Below are positions 1-7,057 of a stretch of DNA of 30,000 nt, piece after piece; position 1 is the stretch's first letter, and each line of letters begins with the position of its first letter. Source of the DNA: JAQVUB01 sp033809415 (GTDB lineage: Bacteria > Verrucomicrobiota > Lentisphaeria > Oligosphaerales > Oligosphaeraceae); contig JAPXLT010000019.1 in the NCBI GenBank assembly GCA_033809415.1, forward strand, positions 1 through 30,000. Reading direction: 5' to 3'. Under the pieces are notes generated by a model. That model searched no databases and was not told the origin of the DNA. It saw only the letters and a program-made list of their open reading frames with translations. The position numbers and the translations under genes are program-made.

Positions 1-1
1 C

Positions 2-71
2 CCCTGCACCCTGCACCCTGCACCCTGCACCCTGCACCCTGCACCCTGCACCCTGCACCCTGCACCCTGCA
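2..71. repeat. CCCTGCA heptamer tandem repeat, 10 perfect units
   Basis: Ten uninterrupted copies of CCCTGCA are read directly, followed by a decayed unit (CCCTTTG). The array touches the left edge of the window and may be longer. Short relatives occur at 266-296 just before the xylose-isomerase-like gene, near 3649-3660, and at 12272-12281 before the ABC permease. The 7-bp period would shift a reading frame and no gene spans it, so it is a non-coding microsatellite. Confidence 0.97.
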
Positions 72-154
72 CCCTTTGATTTTTCGGTGATGGAAAAGGA
101 AGCCGGCTTTTATGCCGGCGAGCCGCCGGCGCTCCATATCGCCTCCGACACAAT

Positions 155-296
155 TGCGTAAAGCCGACCTTGTCACACAAGAATTCCACCAGAGCAGGCT
201 CATCCGTCAAAGCAACAACCCTATAAAAAATTTTCGTGCCTTTTCGTGTATTTCGTGGTTAAAAACCTGCACCCTGCCACCTGCACCCTGCACCCT
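155..296 (+). repeat. Intergenic leader repeat, copy 1, with short CCCTGCA cluster
   Basis: This stretch starts with GTAAAGCCGACCTTG (also near 10916), continues with CTCATCCGTCAAAG and CAACCCTATAAAAAATTT (also at 12185-12220), then TTTCGTGGTTAAAAA (also at 5818-5834), and ends with CCCTGCA units. It lies upstream of the xylose-isomerase-like gene. To its left, a hairpin GCCGGC-N6-GCCGGC at 102-119 lies inside a 23-codon ATG frame (90-161) whose stop falls in the first bases of the repeat. That could be the tail of a lost gene but is too short to call. Confidence 0.75.
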
Positions 297-305
297 AACA
301 TAAAC

Positions 306-312
306 AAAGGAG
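306..312 (+). promoter_or_regulatory. Ribosome binding site AAAGGAG
   Basis: AAAGGAG lies 9 nt before the ATG at 322 but only 3 nt before the ATG at 316. The spacing favours 322 as the start. Confidence 0.7.
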
Positions 313-321
313 AACATGATC

Positions 322-1356
322 ATGCAAGGTACCTTCCGTTTTTCATTTGGTCCCTGGAACATCCACGAAGGCGCGGACCCCTTTGGTCCCGAAGTGCGCC
401 GCAGCATTCCCTTCAACAAGAAGCTTGCCTTTTACAAGCAAATGGGTTTTGACGGCGTGCAGTTCCACGATGACGATGCCGTTCCCAATCTTTCCGAAAA
501 GTCCGCCACCGAGATTATCAAAGAAGCCGAGCAAGTGAAAAAAACGCTCGACTCACACGGTCTCGTCGCTGAATTTGTCGCCCCCCGCATGTGGTTCGAC
601 CCCCACACCATTGATGGAGGCTACACCAACAATTGCGCCAAGTGCCGCAAATATGCCATCGAGCGCAGCAAACGCACGATCGATATCGCAAAGGCACTCG
701 GCACCCGTAATATTGTGCTATGGCTGGCGCGGGAAGGCACCTACATCCGGGAATCCAAGGACCCGGTTGTGGCAACGCAGCGCATTGCCGATGCTTTGCA
801 GACGATGCTTGATTATGACAAGGACATTCGGATCATGATCGAGTCCAAGCCCAATGAGCCGATGGATCACGCCTACATTCCAACGATTGGCCATGCCATT
901 GCCATGGGGCTGATGACCAATGCGCCCGAACGCGTGGGATGCCTGATCGAAACCGCCCATGCCCTGCTGGCCAATCTTTCACCGTCCGACGAAATGGGCT
1001 TTGCCCTGGCGCATAAAAAGCTATGGAGCGTCCATCTGAACGACCAGAACAGCCTGAAATTCGACCAGGACCTCACTTTTGGCGCCGTTGATCCGCGCCG
1101 CGCTCTCAACCAGGTGCGCGTGCTCGATCAGCACGGCTTCGGAAACAATGGCGAATGGGTCGGACTGGATGTCAAAGTCATGCGCACGCAGAAAGAAGGC
1201 GCCGATCTCAAGCACCTCGCTTACAGCCGCAAGATATTCCTCAGGCTGCTGGCGATCTCCCGCTCGCTGGATGAAGAAAAAATTGCAAAACTCACCGCAG
1301 ACCGTGATTACGAAGAACTCAACTGGTATATCGTCGATGCCATGCTGAAGGACTGA
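322..1356 (+). CDS. Xylose isomerase-like TIM-barrel sugar isomerase
   Basis: Predicted cytoplasmic aldose-ketose isomerase of the xylose isomerase superfamily, 344 residues from the ATG at 322, which has the better-spaced AAAGGAG; an ATG at 316 is the alternative. Compared from memory with Actinoplanes/Streptomyces enzymes (about 390 residues), the catalytic His and Asp are in FHDDDAVP (H49, D52), the first metal Glu and catalytic Lys in IESKPNEP (E174, K176), then E210 and H213 in IETAHALL, the Asp pair in FDQDLTFG (D248, D250), and D283 in GLDVKVMRT. One metal ligand, the Asp of the HIDLN motif, appears as His (VHLND, H238). It is shorter than classical enzymes, so another ketose/aldose pair is possible. 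A terminator follows at once and repeats precede it, so it stands alone and need not belong to the glycan cluster. Confidence 0.85.
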   Translation: MQGTFRFSFGPWNIHEGADPFGPEVRRSIPFNKKLAFYKQMGFDGVQFHDDDAVPNLSEKSATEIIKEAEQVKKTLDSHGLVAEFVAPRMWFDPHTIDGGYTNNCAKCRKYAIERSKRTIDIAKALGTRNIVLWLAREGTYIRESKDPVVATQRIADALQTMLDYDKDIRIMIESKPNEPMDHAYIPTIGHAIAMGLMTNAPERVGCLIETAHALLANLSPSDEMGFALAHKKLWSVHLNDQNSLKFDQDLTFGAVDPRRALNQVRVLDQHGFGNNGEWVGLDVKVMRTQKEGADLKHLAYSRKIFLRLLAISRSLDEEKIAKLTADRDYEELNWYIVDAMLKD

Positions 1357-1371
1357 TAAATCAAAACCTGC

Positions 1372-1416
1372 ACGCTCCTCCTGCAAGAATCCCCTTGCAG
1401 AAGGAGCGTTTTTTTT
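1372..1416 (+). terminator. Intrinsic terminator after the isomerase gene
   Basis: A strong hairpin pairs ACGCTCCT with AGGAGCGT and inside it CTGCAAG with CTTGCAG around a short loop. A run of eight T follows at 1409-1416. It lies 15 nt after the double stop TGA-TAA of the isomerase gene. Confidence 0.93.
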
Positions 1417-1439
1417 GCATTCGTCTTTTTTGAGATTTT

Positions 1440-1562
1440 CATGGACAATAGACAGGGACAAGAATGGACACGATGGACGGAATGGACAAGAATGGACTGC
1501 TGAATGGACAATGGACACGTGCAGCAGGTGACGTTTTTTTTTGCGCCTGTCCATTCGTCCAT
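1440..1562 (+). repeat. TGGACA-rich repeat element, plus orientation
   Basis: About 70 bp of loosely tandem TGGACA units (AATGGACAAGAATGGAC style) lead into a 53-bp core at 1510-1562 containing CAGCAGGTGACG, a T-run, and GCCTGTCCATTCGTCCAT. The same core appears reverse-complemented at 2511-2562, with the TGGACA-rich flank also mirrored (2563-2643). The two elements therefore bracket the NusG-like gene in inverted orientation. The T-run after a potentially paired region could also act in transcription termination. Confidence 0.85.
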
Positions 1563-1651
1563 CAAACGACAAGTCCGTCGTAGTGGACAGTTTGGGTTAA
1601 AGTTGTGTTAAACCGCAAATCCGAGTGTAAGCCCAACCGTTATATATTATG

Positions 1652-1697
1652 CCCTGCAAATTTTCCGAGTTTTCCGTGTTTTCCGTGGACAGAAAAC
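1652..1697 (+). repeat. Intergenic leader repeat, partial copy
   Basis: CCCTGCAAATTTTCCGAG followed by TTCCGTGTTTTCCGTGGAC is a diverged version of the phrase at 219-264, 5788-5834 and 12205-12250. It lies about 180 nt before the antiterminator start. A TATATTAT box at 1641-1648 just upstream could be a -10 element, but I found no convincing -35. Confidence 0.6.
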
Positions 1698-1727
1698 AGG
1701 TTTTGGGCGTTAGTTCCCCCTGTAGTT

Positions 1728-1833
1728 GCTTGAAAAATTTTTTGTAGGCGGTACATTTAGTATTTCACTTGGGAACTGCTTTTTCAAGCATATTTCTCCC
1801 TTGGGATTTTTTCCCGAGGGATGGCGGAGCGTG
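1728..1833 (+). promoter_or_regulatory. Structured leader with ops-like motif before the NusG paralogue
   Basis: Three things are visible. GCTTGAAAAA (1728-1737) is perfectly complementary to TTTTTCAAGC (1780-1789); its loop holds GGCGGTAC (1747-1754). A second hairpin pairs CCCTTGGG (1798-1805) with CCCGAGGG (1813-1820) through one G:T pair. GGCGGAGCGTG (1823-1833) then follows, which is the enterobacterial RfaH ops element (GGCGGTAGCGTG) minus one T. Pausing or recruitment of the antiterminator at its own leader is an inference. An open frame in phase with the gene crosses this region but looks non-coding. Confidence 0.4.
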
Positions 1834-1875
1834 CCCGGGTTTTGCAATTCACTTAGGAATCACCCTTGGAAAACG

Positions 1876-2445
1876 ATGGATGATATTGCCAGCAACTCAC
1901 ATTTGAAAATACATCCTGGTCGGCGTTGGTTGCCGATATACACGCAGCCCCTGCACGAACGCCGTTTATTGAAGCATTTCGAGCAGACCGACATTCCCTG
2001 TTATTTGCCGATGCTCAAGAAGGCCGCTTATAAGACCGTACGCAGTAATAACCGCACTTATCAATATCTCAAAGAAGTTCGCCGCCCCATGTTCACAGGA
2101 TATCTCTTTGCCTGCATGGCGCAGGAAGAAGAAGAATCCGCCTGGCGCACACGCTCGATCATCCGAATCTTCCGCGACAAGAATTTCACCCAGGAGCAGC
2201 TCCTCGAGGAACTCAACCTGATCCGGCACTTCGAGCTCGCCTCCGAGACCCAGAAAGTCGAGATATTGCCGCATCTTGTCCCCGGCACCAAGGTGATGAT
2301 TGCCGCCGGCCCCTGGGAAGGCATCTACGGCGTTATCGAGAGTCGCCGCAAACCCCTGAAATTCATCGTCAACCTCGCAATCATGGAGCAGGCCGTCGCC
2401 ACCGAAATCGACATCACCACCACCAAACTCGTCGAAATCATCTGA
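1876..2445 (+). CDS. NusG/RfaH-type transcription antiterminator
   Basis: Specialised NusG paralogue of 189 residues, about the usual NusG length. The N-terminal NGN domain spans roughly residues 18-115: WLPIYTQPLHERR opens like the NusG WYVV segment, and RRPMFTGYLFA (about 69-79) is the conserved 'PLFPGYLFV'-like strand. A KOW-type region is at about 138-160 (VPGTKVMIAAGPWEGIYGV). Family knowledge: RfaH, UpxY and LoaP paralogues commonly sit at the head of polysaccharide operons and suppress termination there. I chose the ATG at 1876 because the NGN domain begins soon after it; the frame is open back to 1726 (another ATG-type start region) but that extension resembles no NGN sequence. TGGACA-rich repeats flank the gene on both sides. 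Confidence 0.85.
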   Translation: MDDIASNSHLKIHPGRRWLPIYTQPLHERRLLKHFEQTDIPCYLPMLKKAAYKTVRSNNRTYQYLKEVRRPMFTGYLFACMAQEEEESAWRTRSIIRIFRDKNFTQEQLLEELNLIRHFELASETQKVEILPHLVPGTKVMIAAGPWEGIYGVIESRRKPLKFIVNLAIMEQAVATEIDITTTKLVEII

Positions 2446-2446
2446 A

Positions 2447-2643
2447 ATGGACAGGGACAAGGACATAAATGGACATCATGGACAAGAATGGACACGATGG
2501 ACTTTCGTTTAATGGACGAATGGACAGGCTCAAAAAAACATTACCTGCTGTATGCGTCCATTCTGCATTCTGTCCATAAAAAATGTGTCCATTTCTGTCC
2601 ATGATGTCCATTTTCGTCCATTCTTGTCCCTGTCCCTCGTCCA
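2447..2643. repeat. TGGACA-rich inverted repeat (element in minus orientation plus an extra plus-oriented arm)
   Basis: The left arm (2447-2505) carries GGACAGGGACAAGGAC and ATGGACATCATGGACAAG. The right arm (2563-2643) carries the complements, including TGTCCATGATGTCCATTTT and TTGTCCCTGTCC, so the transcript could fold into a very long imperfect hairpin. Between them, 2511-2562 is the reverse complement of the 53-bp core at 1510-1562 (GCCTGTCCATTCGTCCAT, then AGCAGGTAATGTTTTTTT on the minus strand). It fills the gap between the antiterminator gene and the epimerase gene, and I see no gene in it. Confidence 0.85.
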
Positions 2644-2664
2644 TATTCTTTTGTGGTTAAAAAA

Positions 2665-3645
2665 ATGAACTATCGCATTCTCGTAACTGGCGGAGCCGGC
2701 TTTATCGGCTCGAATCTTGTTGAAGCCCTGTTAGCCGACGGGCACCAGGTGACCGTCCTCGATAATTTCGCCACCGGCAAGCGCGAAAACCTCGCCCCCT
2801 TTGCCGGCAATCCCGATTTTTGCCTGATCGAGGGCGACATCCGCGATCTGACCATCTGCCGCAAGGCAGTCGATGGACAGGATTTTGTGTTGCATCAGGC
2901 CGCGCTGGGTTCCGTGCCTCGCTCGATCAAGGACCCCATGACTTCCACCGAAGTCAATATTTCCGGTTTTGTCAACATGCTTTTTGCCGCGCAGGAAGCC
3001 CGCGTCAAGCGTTTTGTCTATGCTGCCAGCAGTTCGACCTACGGCGACAGCGCCGAGCTACCCAAAGTCGAAGAGCGCATTGGGCGTCCCTTGTCGCCGT
3101 ATGCCATTACCAAGTATGTCAATGAACTCTATGCCGATAATTTCCACCGCCTTTACGGCATTGACTGCATCGGCCTGCGTTATTTCAATGTTTTCGGGCG
3201 CCGCCAGAATCCTTTCGGAGCCTACGCCGCCGTCATTCCCAAGTTTGTCATCAGCCTTTTACGGCATGAACGCCCCGTAATTAATGGAGACGGCACTTAT
3301 TCCCGCGATTTCACATATATCGACAACGTCATTCAGGCCAATCAGCGCGCAATGCTCGCAACCCGGCCCGAAGCTCTCAATCAAGTCTATAATGTCGCCT
3401 GCGGCGAACAGACCAACCTCAATGAACTCTTCGCCATCCTCCGTGACAATCTGACCCGATTCGACCCCGCCATCGCCTCCATCACCCCAGAATACGGCCC
3501 CGTGCGCGTCGGCGATGTCCCTCATTCCCTGGCCTCGATCGATAAAATCCAGCGCCTGCTCGGATATCAACCCCTCTTCACCACACGCCAGGGACTCGAT
3601 GCCGCAACACAGTGGTACTACGAAAATCTCGCTTGCCAAGCTTGA
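2665..3645 (+). CDS. NAD-dependent UDP-hexose / UDP-N-acetylhexosamine 4-epimerase-like SDR
   Basis: Extended short-chain dehydrogenase of 326 residues, cytoplasmic. The Rossmann motif GGAGFIG is at residues 9-15, the adenosine-ribose-binding segment VLDNFATGKREN at 31-42, and the catalytic triad is Ser in ASSSTYG (about 122-124), Y146 and K150 (SPYAITK). LGSVPRSIKDP (81-91) resembles the WbpP/TviC/Gne subgroup of UDP-GlcNAc(A) 4-epimerases more than plain GalE, so I favour UDP-GlcNAc to UDP-GalNAc or a uronic equivalent; substrate is not proven. ATG 2665 is used. A GTG at 2653 in the same frame would add four residues, and neither has a good Shine-Dalgarno. It is the first sugar-nucleotide gene after the antiterminator. 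Confidence 0.88.
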   Translation: MNYRILVTGGAGFIGSNLVEALLADGHQVTVLDNFATGKRENLAPFAGNPDFCLIEGDIRDLTICRKAVDGQDFVLHQAALGSVPRSIKDPMTSTEVNISGFVNMLFAAQEARVKRFVYAASSSTYGDSAELPKVEERIGRPLSPYAITKYVNELYADNFHRLYGIDCIGLRYFNVFGRRQNPFGAYAAVIPKFVISLLRHERPVINGDGTYSRDFTYIDNVIQANQRAMLATRPEALNQVYNVACGEQTNLNELFAILRDNLTRFDPAIASITPEYGPVRVGDVPHSLASIDKIQRLLGYQPLFTTRQGLDAATQWYYENLACQA

Positions 3646-3670
3646 AAACTGCACCCTGCGCTACGCAACC

Positions 3671-3696
3671 GGGACGGTTGTGCCACTTTTTAAACC
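3671..3696 (+). repeat. Short leader repeat before the GDP-mannose dehydratase start
   Basis: GGGACGGTTGTGCCACTTTT followed by TAAACC lies 12 nt before the start at 3708. Nearly the same phrase (GGGACGGTGTTGCGCCACTT, then TTTAAAACC) occurs at 5860-5888, 8 nt before the ATP-grasp start. Only two copies are in the window. An AAAGGTG ribosome-binding sequence (3698-3704) directly follows this copy. Confidence 0.65.
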
Positions 3697-3707
3697 TAAA
3701 GGTGAAA

Positions 3708-4739
3708 ATGTCTAGAAAATGTGCTTTTATAACCGGGATAACCGGTCAGGACGGTTCGTATCTCAGCGAGCTATTATTATCGAAAGGCTATGAGGTGCAC
3801 GGGCTCATACGTCGCGCCAGCACTTTCAACACCAAGCGCATTGACCATCTTTATCAGGACCCCCATGAGGAGCAAGTCCGTTTCTTCCTCCATTATGGAG
3901 ATTTAACCGACTCGAGCAACCTCAACCGGCTCCTTGAAAAAATTGCTCCGACCGAGATTTACAACCTTGGTGCCCAGTCGCATGTAAAGGTTTCCTTCGA
4001 GGTGCCCGAATATACCGCCGACGCCGATGGCATAGGTGTTTTGCGTTTGCTTGACGCAATACGCGACAGCGGACTGCCCGCCCGCTTCTATCAAGCTTCC
4101 ACTTCCGAGATGTTCGGTAAAGTCCAGGAGGTCCCCCAGACTGAGAGCACCCCGTTTTATCCGCGTTCGCCATACGCCGCCGCCAAGCTGTATGCCTACT
4201 GGATCACCCGCAACTACCGCGAATCATACGCTCTGCATGCCTCGAATGGCATCCTTTTCAATCACGAATCCCCCCGCCGCGGTGAAACCTTTGTCACCCG
4301 TAAAATCACCATGGCGGTCGCACGCATTCATCGCGGCTTGCAGGATTGCCTTTATCTTGGCAATATTGATGCCATGCGCGACTGGGGCTATGCTCCCGAA
4401 TATGTCGAGGCCATGTGGCTAATACTGCAACAGGAGCAGCCAGACGATTACGTCATAGCCACCGGGGAAATGCACTCTGTCCGCGAATTCGTCGAGGCTT
4501 CTTTTGCCTGTGTCGGGCGTACCATCGCCTGGCATGGGAAGGATCAAAACGAGACCGGCATCGATACCACCACCGGAAAAACCGTTGTGCGCATTGATCC
4601 CAAGTATTTCCGCCCCGCCGAAGTCGAACAGCTTCTCGGCAACCCCGCCAAAGCGAAACGCCAGCTCAACTGGGCACCCAAAACCACTTTCACCGAACTC
4701 GTCCAGATCATGACCGAGGCCGACCTGGCCAACCTGTAA
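3708..4739 (+). CDS. gmd: GDP-mannose 4,6-dehydratase
   Basis: Converts GDP-D-mannose to GDP-4-keto-6-deoxy-D-mannose, the first step of GDP-L-fucose (or GDP-rhamnose/perosamine) synthesis, in the cytosol with NADP(H). The protein is 343 residues. The nucleotide-binding motif is GITGQDGSYL (residues 10-19), followed by the characteristic RRASTFNTKRIDHLY (36-49). The catalytic elements are STSEMFG (131-137), Y156 and K160 (SPYAAAK). GILFNHESPRRGETFVTRK is a Gmd signature. I start at the ATG preceded by AAAGGTG (3698-3704); the 32 in-frame residues upstream are not Gmd-like. It is followed closely by the GDP-fucose synthase gene, the usual partner. Confidence 0.97.
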   Translation: MSRKCAFITGITGQDGSYLSELLLSKGYEVHGLIRRASTFNTKRIDHLYQDPHEEQVRFFLHYGDLTDSSNLNRLLEKIAPTEIYNLGAQSHVKVSFEVPEYTADADGIGVLRLLDAIRDSGLPARFYQASTSEMFGKVQEVPQTESTPFYPRSPYAAAKLYAYWITRNYRESYALHASNGILFNHESPRRGETFVTRKITMAVARIHRGLQDCLYLGNIDAMRDWGYAPEYVEAMWLILQQEQPDDYVIATGEMHSVREFVEASFACVGRTIAWHGKDQNETGIDTTTGKTVVRIDPKYFRPAEVEQLLGNPAKAKRQLNWAPKTTFTELVQIMTEADLANL

Positions 4740-4767
4740 TAACCTCACTAATGTCGTTGGTTAAAGG

Positions 4768-5694
4768 ATGCTTTCCTCCGATAAAATTTTCATAGCCGGT
4801 CATCGTGGCATGGTTGGCAGTGCCTGTGTGCGACGTTTCCAGGCGGGCGGCTGCAGCAATCTCCTTTTGCGCAGCCATGCCCAGCTTGATCTGCGCAATA
4901 AAAGTGCCGTCGATGATTTTTTCGCAGCCGAACAGCCCGACTATGTCATTCTGGCGGCAGCGCGCGTTGGCGGCATTCTGGCCAACAATACGTATCCTGC
5001 CGAATTCCTGACTGAAAACCTCGAGATTCAGAACAACGTCATCTGGGCCGCTTATCGTTCCGGTGTCAAGCGGCTCTGTTTTCTCGGTTCGAGTTGCATT
5101 TATCCCCGCGAGGCTGCGCAGCCCATCCGCGAGGATTATCTGCTGACCGGTTCTCTCGAACCCACCAATGAAGGCTATGCCCTCGCCAAGATTGCCGGAC
5201 TGAAGCTCTGCGCCTTTCTCCGCCGCCAGTATTCTTTTCCTGCTTTCAGCCTGATGCCCTGCAACCTTTATGGCACCAATGACAATTACCATCCCGAGCA
5301 CAGCCATGTCTTCCCGGCGCTAATCCGGAAATTCTGCATTGCCGCCGATCAGCATTTTTCCGAAGTCACCCTGTGGGGAAGCGGCAGCCCCCGGCGTGAA
5401 TTCATGCATGTCGATGATCTCGCCAATGCCGTATTCTACTTCATCAGCCAAACAGAGCTCCCGCCGGAACTGGTCAATACCGGCGCCGGAACCGAAATCA
5501 CCATTCGCGCACTGGCCGAAACCATCGCCCAGGAAGCCAACTTCCACGGCAACATCAAATGGGACGCAAGCAAACCCGACGGCATGTTCCGTAAATTGCT
5601 CGATTCCTCACTCGCCAAATCACTCGGATGGACTCCACAAATCTCCCTCCTCGAGGGCATCCGAAAGACCATCCGAGAATTCAGGGCGTTATAA
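4768..5694 (+). CDS. fcl: GDP-L-fucose synthase (3,5-epimerase/4-reductase)
   Basis: Converts GDP-4-keto-6-deoxymannose to GDP-L-fucose with NADPH, acting just after Gmd, whose gene ends 28 nt upstream. The protein is 308 residues, close to the usual 310-320. The motifs are GHRGMVGS (11-18) for NADP binding, LGSSCIYP (106-113) with the catalytic Ser/Cys, and Y137/K141 in GYALAK. MPCNLYGTNDNYHPEHSHV is a strong family signature. AAAGG directly abuts the ATG, closer than ideal, but no better start exists. The gene is GC-rich like gmd, so the two were probably inherited together. Confidence 0.97.
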   Translation: MLSSDKIFIAGHRGMVGSACVRRFQAGGCSNLLLRSHAQLDLRNKSAVDDFFAAEQPDYVILAAARVGGILANNTYPAEFLTENLEIQNNVIWAAYRSGVKRLCFLGSSCIYPREAAQPIREDYLLTGSLEPTNEGYALAKIAGLKLCAFLRRQYSFPAFSLMPCNLYGTNDNYHPEHSHVFPALIRKFCIAADQHFSEVTLWGSGSPRREFMHVDDLANAVFYFISQTELPPELVNTGAGTEITIRALAETIAQEANFHGNIKWDASKPDGMFRKLLDSSLAKSLGWTPQISLLEGIRKTIREFRAL

Positions 5695-5787
5695 TTTTTT
5701 AGCAACGCAAGAGCGAAAAAGGCAAAAATTTTCCCCGCTCCCTTGTCCCCAATACTCTTAACTTAACATTTTTTCGTACTACATGCG

Positions 5788-5888
5788 CCCTATAAAAATT
5801 TCGTGTCTGTTCGTGTATTTCGTGGTTAAAAAATCTTAAGTAACGAGTATTGCCCTTGTGGGACGGTGTTGCGCCACTTTTTAAAACC
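5788..5888 (+). repeat. Intergenic leader repeat before the ATP-grasp gene
   Basis: CCCTATAAAAATTTCGTG, TTCGTGTATTTCGTGG, AAAAAATCTTAAGTAACGAG and TATTGCCCT are shared in the same order with 12205-12276 before the ABC permease, and partly with 219-264. The second module, GGGACGGTGTTGCGCCACTT (5860-5879), matches 3671-3690. The 200 nt between GDP-fucose synthase and the next gene hold only this material; no terminator with a good stem was found. Confidence 0.75.
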
Positions 5889-5895
5889 GCACCCT

Positions 5896-7035
5896 ATGCC
5901 ATCAACCCTTGCCATCGTCGGTGCCAGTTATCTGCAGCTTCCCCTCGTATTAAAAGCGAAGGAACTGGGGTTGCGCACCCTTTGTTTTGCCTGGGAGGAA
6001 GGTGCCGTCTGCAAAGAACATGCCGATCAATTCTATCCAATCTCCGTTCTCGAAAAAGAAAAAATTGCCGAGGTTTGCCGGCGTGAGCAGATTTCCGGCG
6101 TCACTACGATAGCCACGGATATTGCTGTGCCGACCGTTGCTTATATCGCGCATCAGCTCGGTTTGATTGGCAACAGCGAGCATTCCGCGTATATCAGCAC
6201 CAACAAGTACGCCATGCGCGAGGTTCTCGCAGCCGCCGGCGTAAACTGCCCCCGTTTTGCCCGGGTCCGTTCCATTCAGGATGCGTTGCATGTTTTATCC
6301 GACTTGCGCTTTCCCCTGATTATCAAGCCCTGCGACCGATCCGGCAGCATGGGCGTCTGCAAACTGGGCAACCAGGCTGAATTGGAGCGAGCCGTCCCCG
6401 AAGCCCTGGCCTGTTCTTTCTGCAAAGCAGCCATTCTCGAAGAATTCATCGAAGACGCCCGCGAAATCAGCATTGAGGGCATTTCCTTTGCCGGGAAACA
6501 TTACGTTCTTGCAGTCACCGACAAAGTCACCACCGGCCCCCCGCACTATGTCGAACTGGGTCATCATCAGCCCTCGAATCTGCCCCGGCCTCTGATTGAC
6601 GAAGCCATACGACAAGTAAAACTCGGCATCAAGGCTCTCGGCATCGAATATGGTGCTTCACATCCGGAGCTGATGATCACCCCCGATGGCAAAGTTTACA
6701 TCACCGAAATCGGCGCACGCATGGGTGGCGACTTCATCGGCTCTGACCTAGTGCAGCTCTCCACCGGCTACGACTTCCTGCGCGGCACCATCGAAGTAGC
6801 CTTGAACCAGTTTCAGCCGCCGGTTTGCAGCCTGAATAAATGTTCCGGAGTCTGGTTCTATGCTCCGGACACCCAATGGGTCAAAGACGTCATTCAAGAC
6901 CCGGCGCGGCATCCTGAAATCGTCAAATCCGAATTCCACGAAGAGCAGCTCAAACCCCTCACACGCAGCGCAGACCGGGCGGGCTTCTTTGTCTATCAAG
7001 GCGACGACCGCTTCTGTGCAACCGCATTTCATTGA
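5896..7035 (+). CDS. ATP-grasp carboxylate-amine ligase family protein
   Basis: Cytoplasmic ATP-grasp enzyme of 379 residues, expected to join a carboxylate (via an acyl phosphate) to an amine or other nucleophile. An N-terminal pre-ATP-grasp domain begins LAIVGASYLQLPL. The ATP-grasp lid and glycine-rich loop are at about 140-154 (PLIIKPCDRSGSMGV), the nucleotide-clamp segment LEEFIEDAREISIEG follows, and the metal-binding motif ITEIGARMGGDF is at about 270-281. Start chosen at ATG 5896, after the shared leader repeat; an in-frame ATG at 5866 would begin inside that repeat. The next gene starts 22 nt after the stop, so the two are probably cotranscribed. In glycan loci such ligases may amidate uronic acids or attach amino acids; the substrate here is unknown. 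Confidence 0.85.
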   Translation: MPSTLAIVGASYLQLPLVLKAKELGLRTLCFAWEEGAVCKEHADQFYPISVLEKEKIAEVCRREQISGVTTIATDIAVPTVAYIAHQLGLIGNSEHSAYISTNKYAMREVLAAAGVNCPRFARVRSIQDALHVLSDLRFPLIIKPCDRSGSMGVCKLGNQAELERAVPEALACSFCKAAILEEFIEDAREISIEGISFAGKHYVLAVTDKVTTGPPHYVELGHHQPSNLPRPLIDEAIRQVKLGIKALGIEYGASHPELMITPDGKVYITEIGARMGGDFIGSDLVQLSTGYDFLRGTIEVALNQFQPPVCSLNKCSGVWFYAPDTQWVKDVIQDPARHPEIVKSEFHEEQLKPLTRSADRAGFFVYQGDDRFCATAFH

Positions 7036-7057
7036 GTGATTCAAGGGAAGAAATCCA

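Noticed and set aside
112..303. Short open frames at the window start
   Set aside because: They are built from the intergenic repeat and CCCTGCA units and have no protein features.
1021..1572. Minus-strand open frame of 183 codons
   Set aside because: It runs through the isomerase gene, its terminator and the TGGACA repeats, with a low-complexity protein.
1726..1875. In-frame upstream extension of the antiterminator gene
   Set aside because: The 50 extra residues do not resemble an NGN domain and cover two hairpins and the ops-like motif, which fits an untranslated leader better.
1440..2643. TGGACA arrays considered as a CRISPR array
   Set aside because: Units are short and irregularly spaced, with no constant-length repeats or unique spacers, and no cas genes are present.
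4708..5307. Minus-strand open frame of 199 codons
   Set aside because: Antisense to GDP-L-fucose synthase, which has all family motifs.
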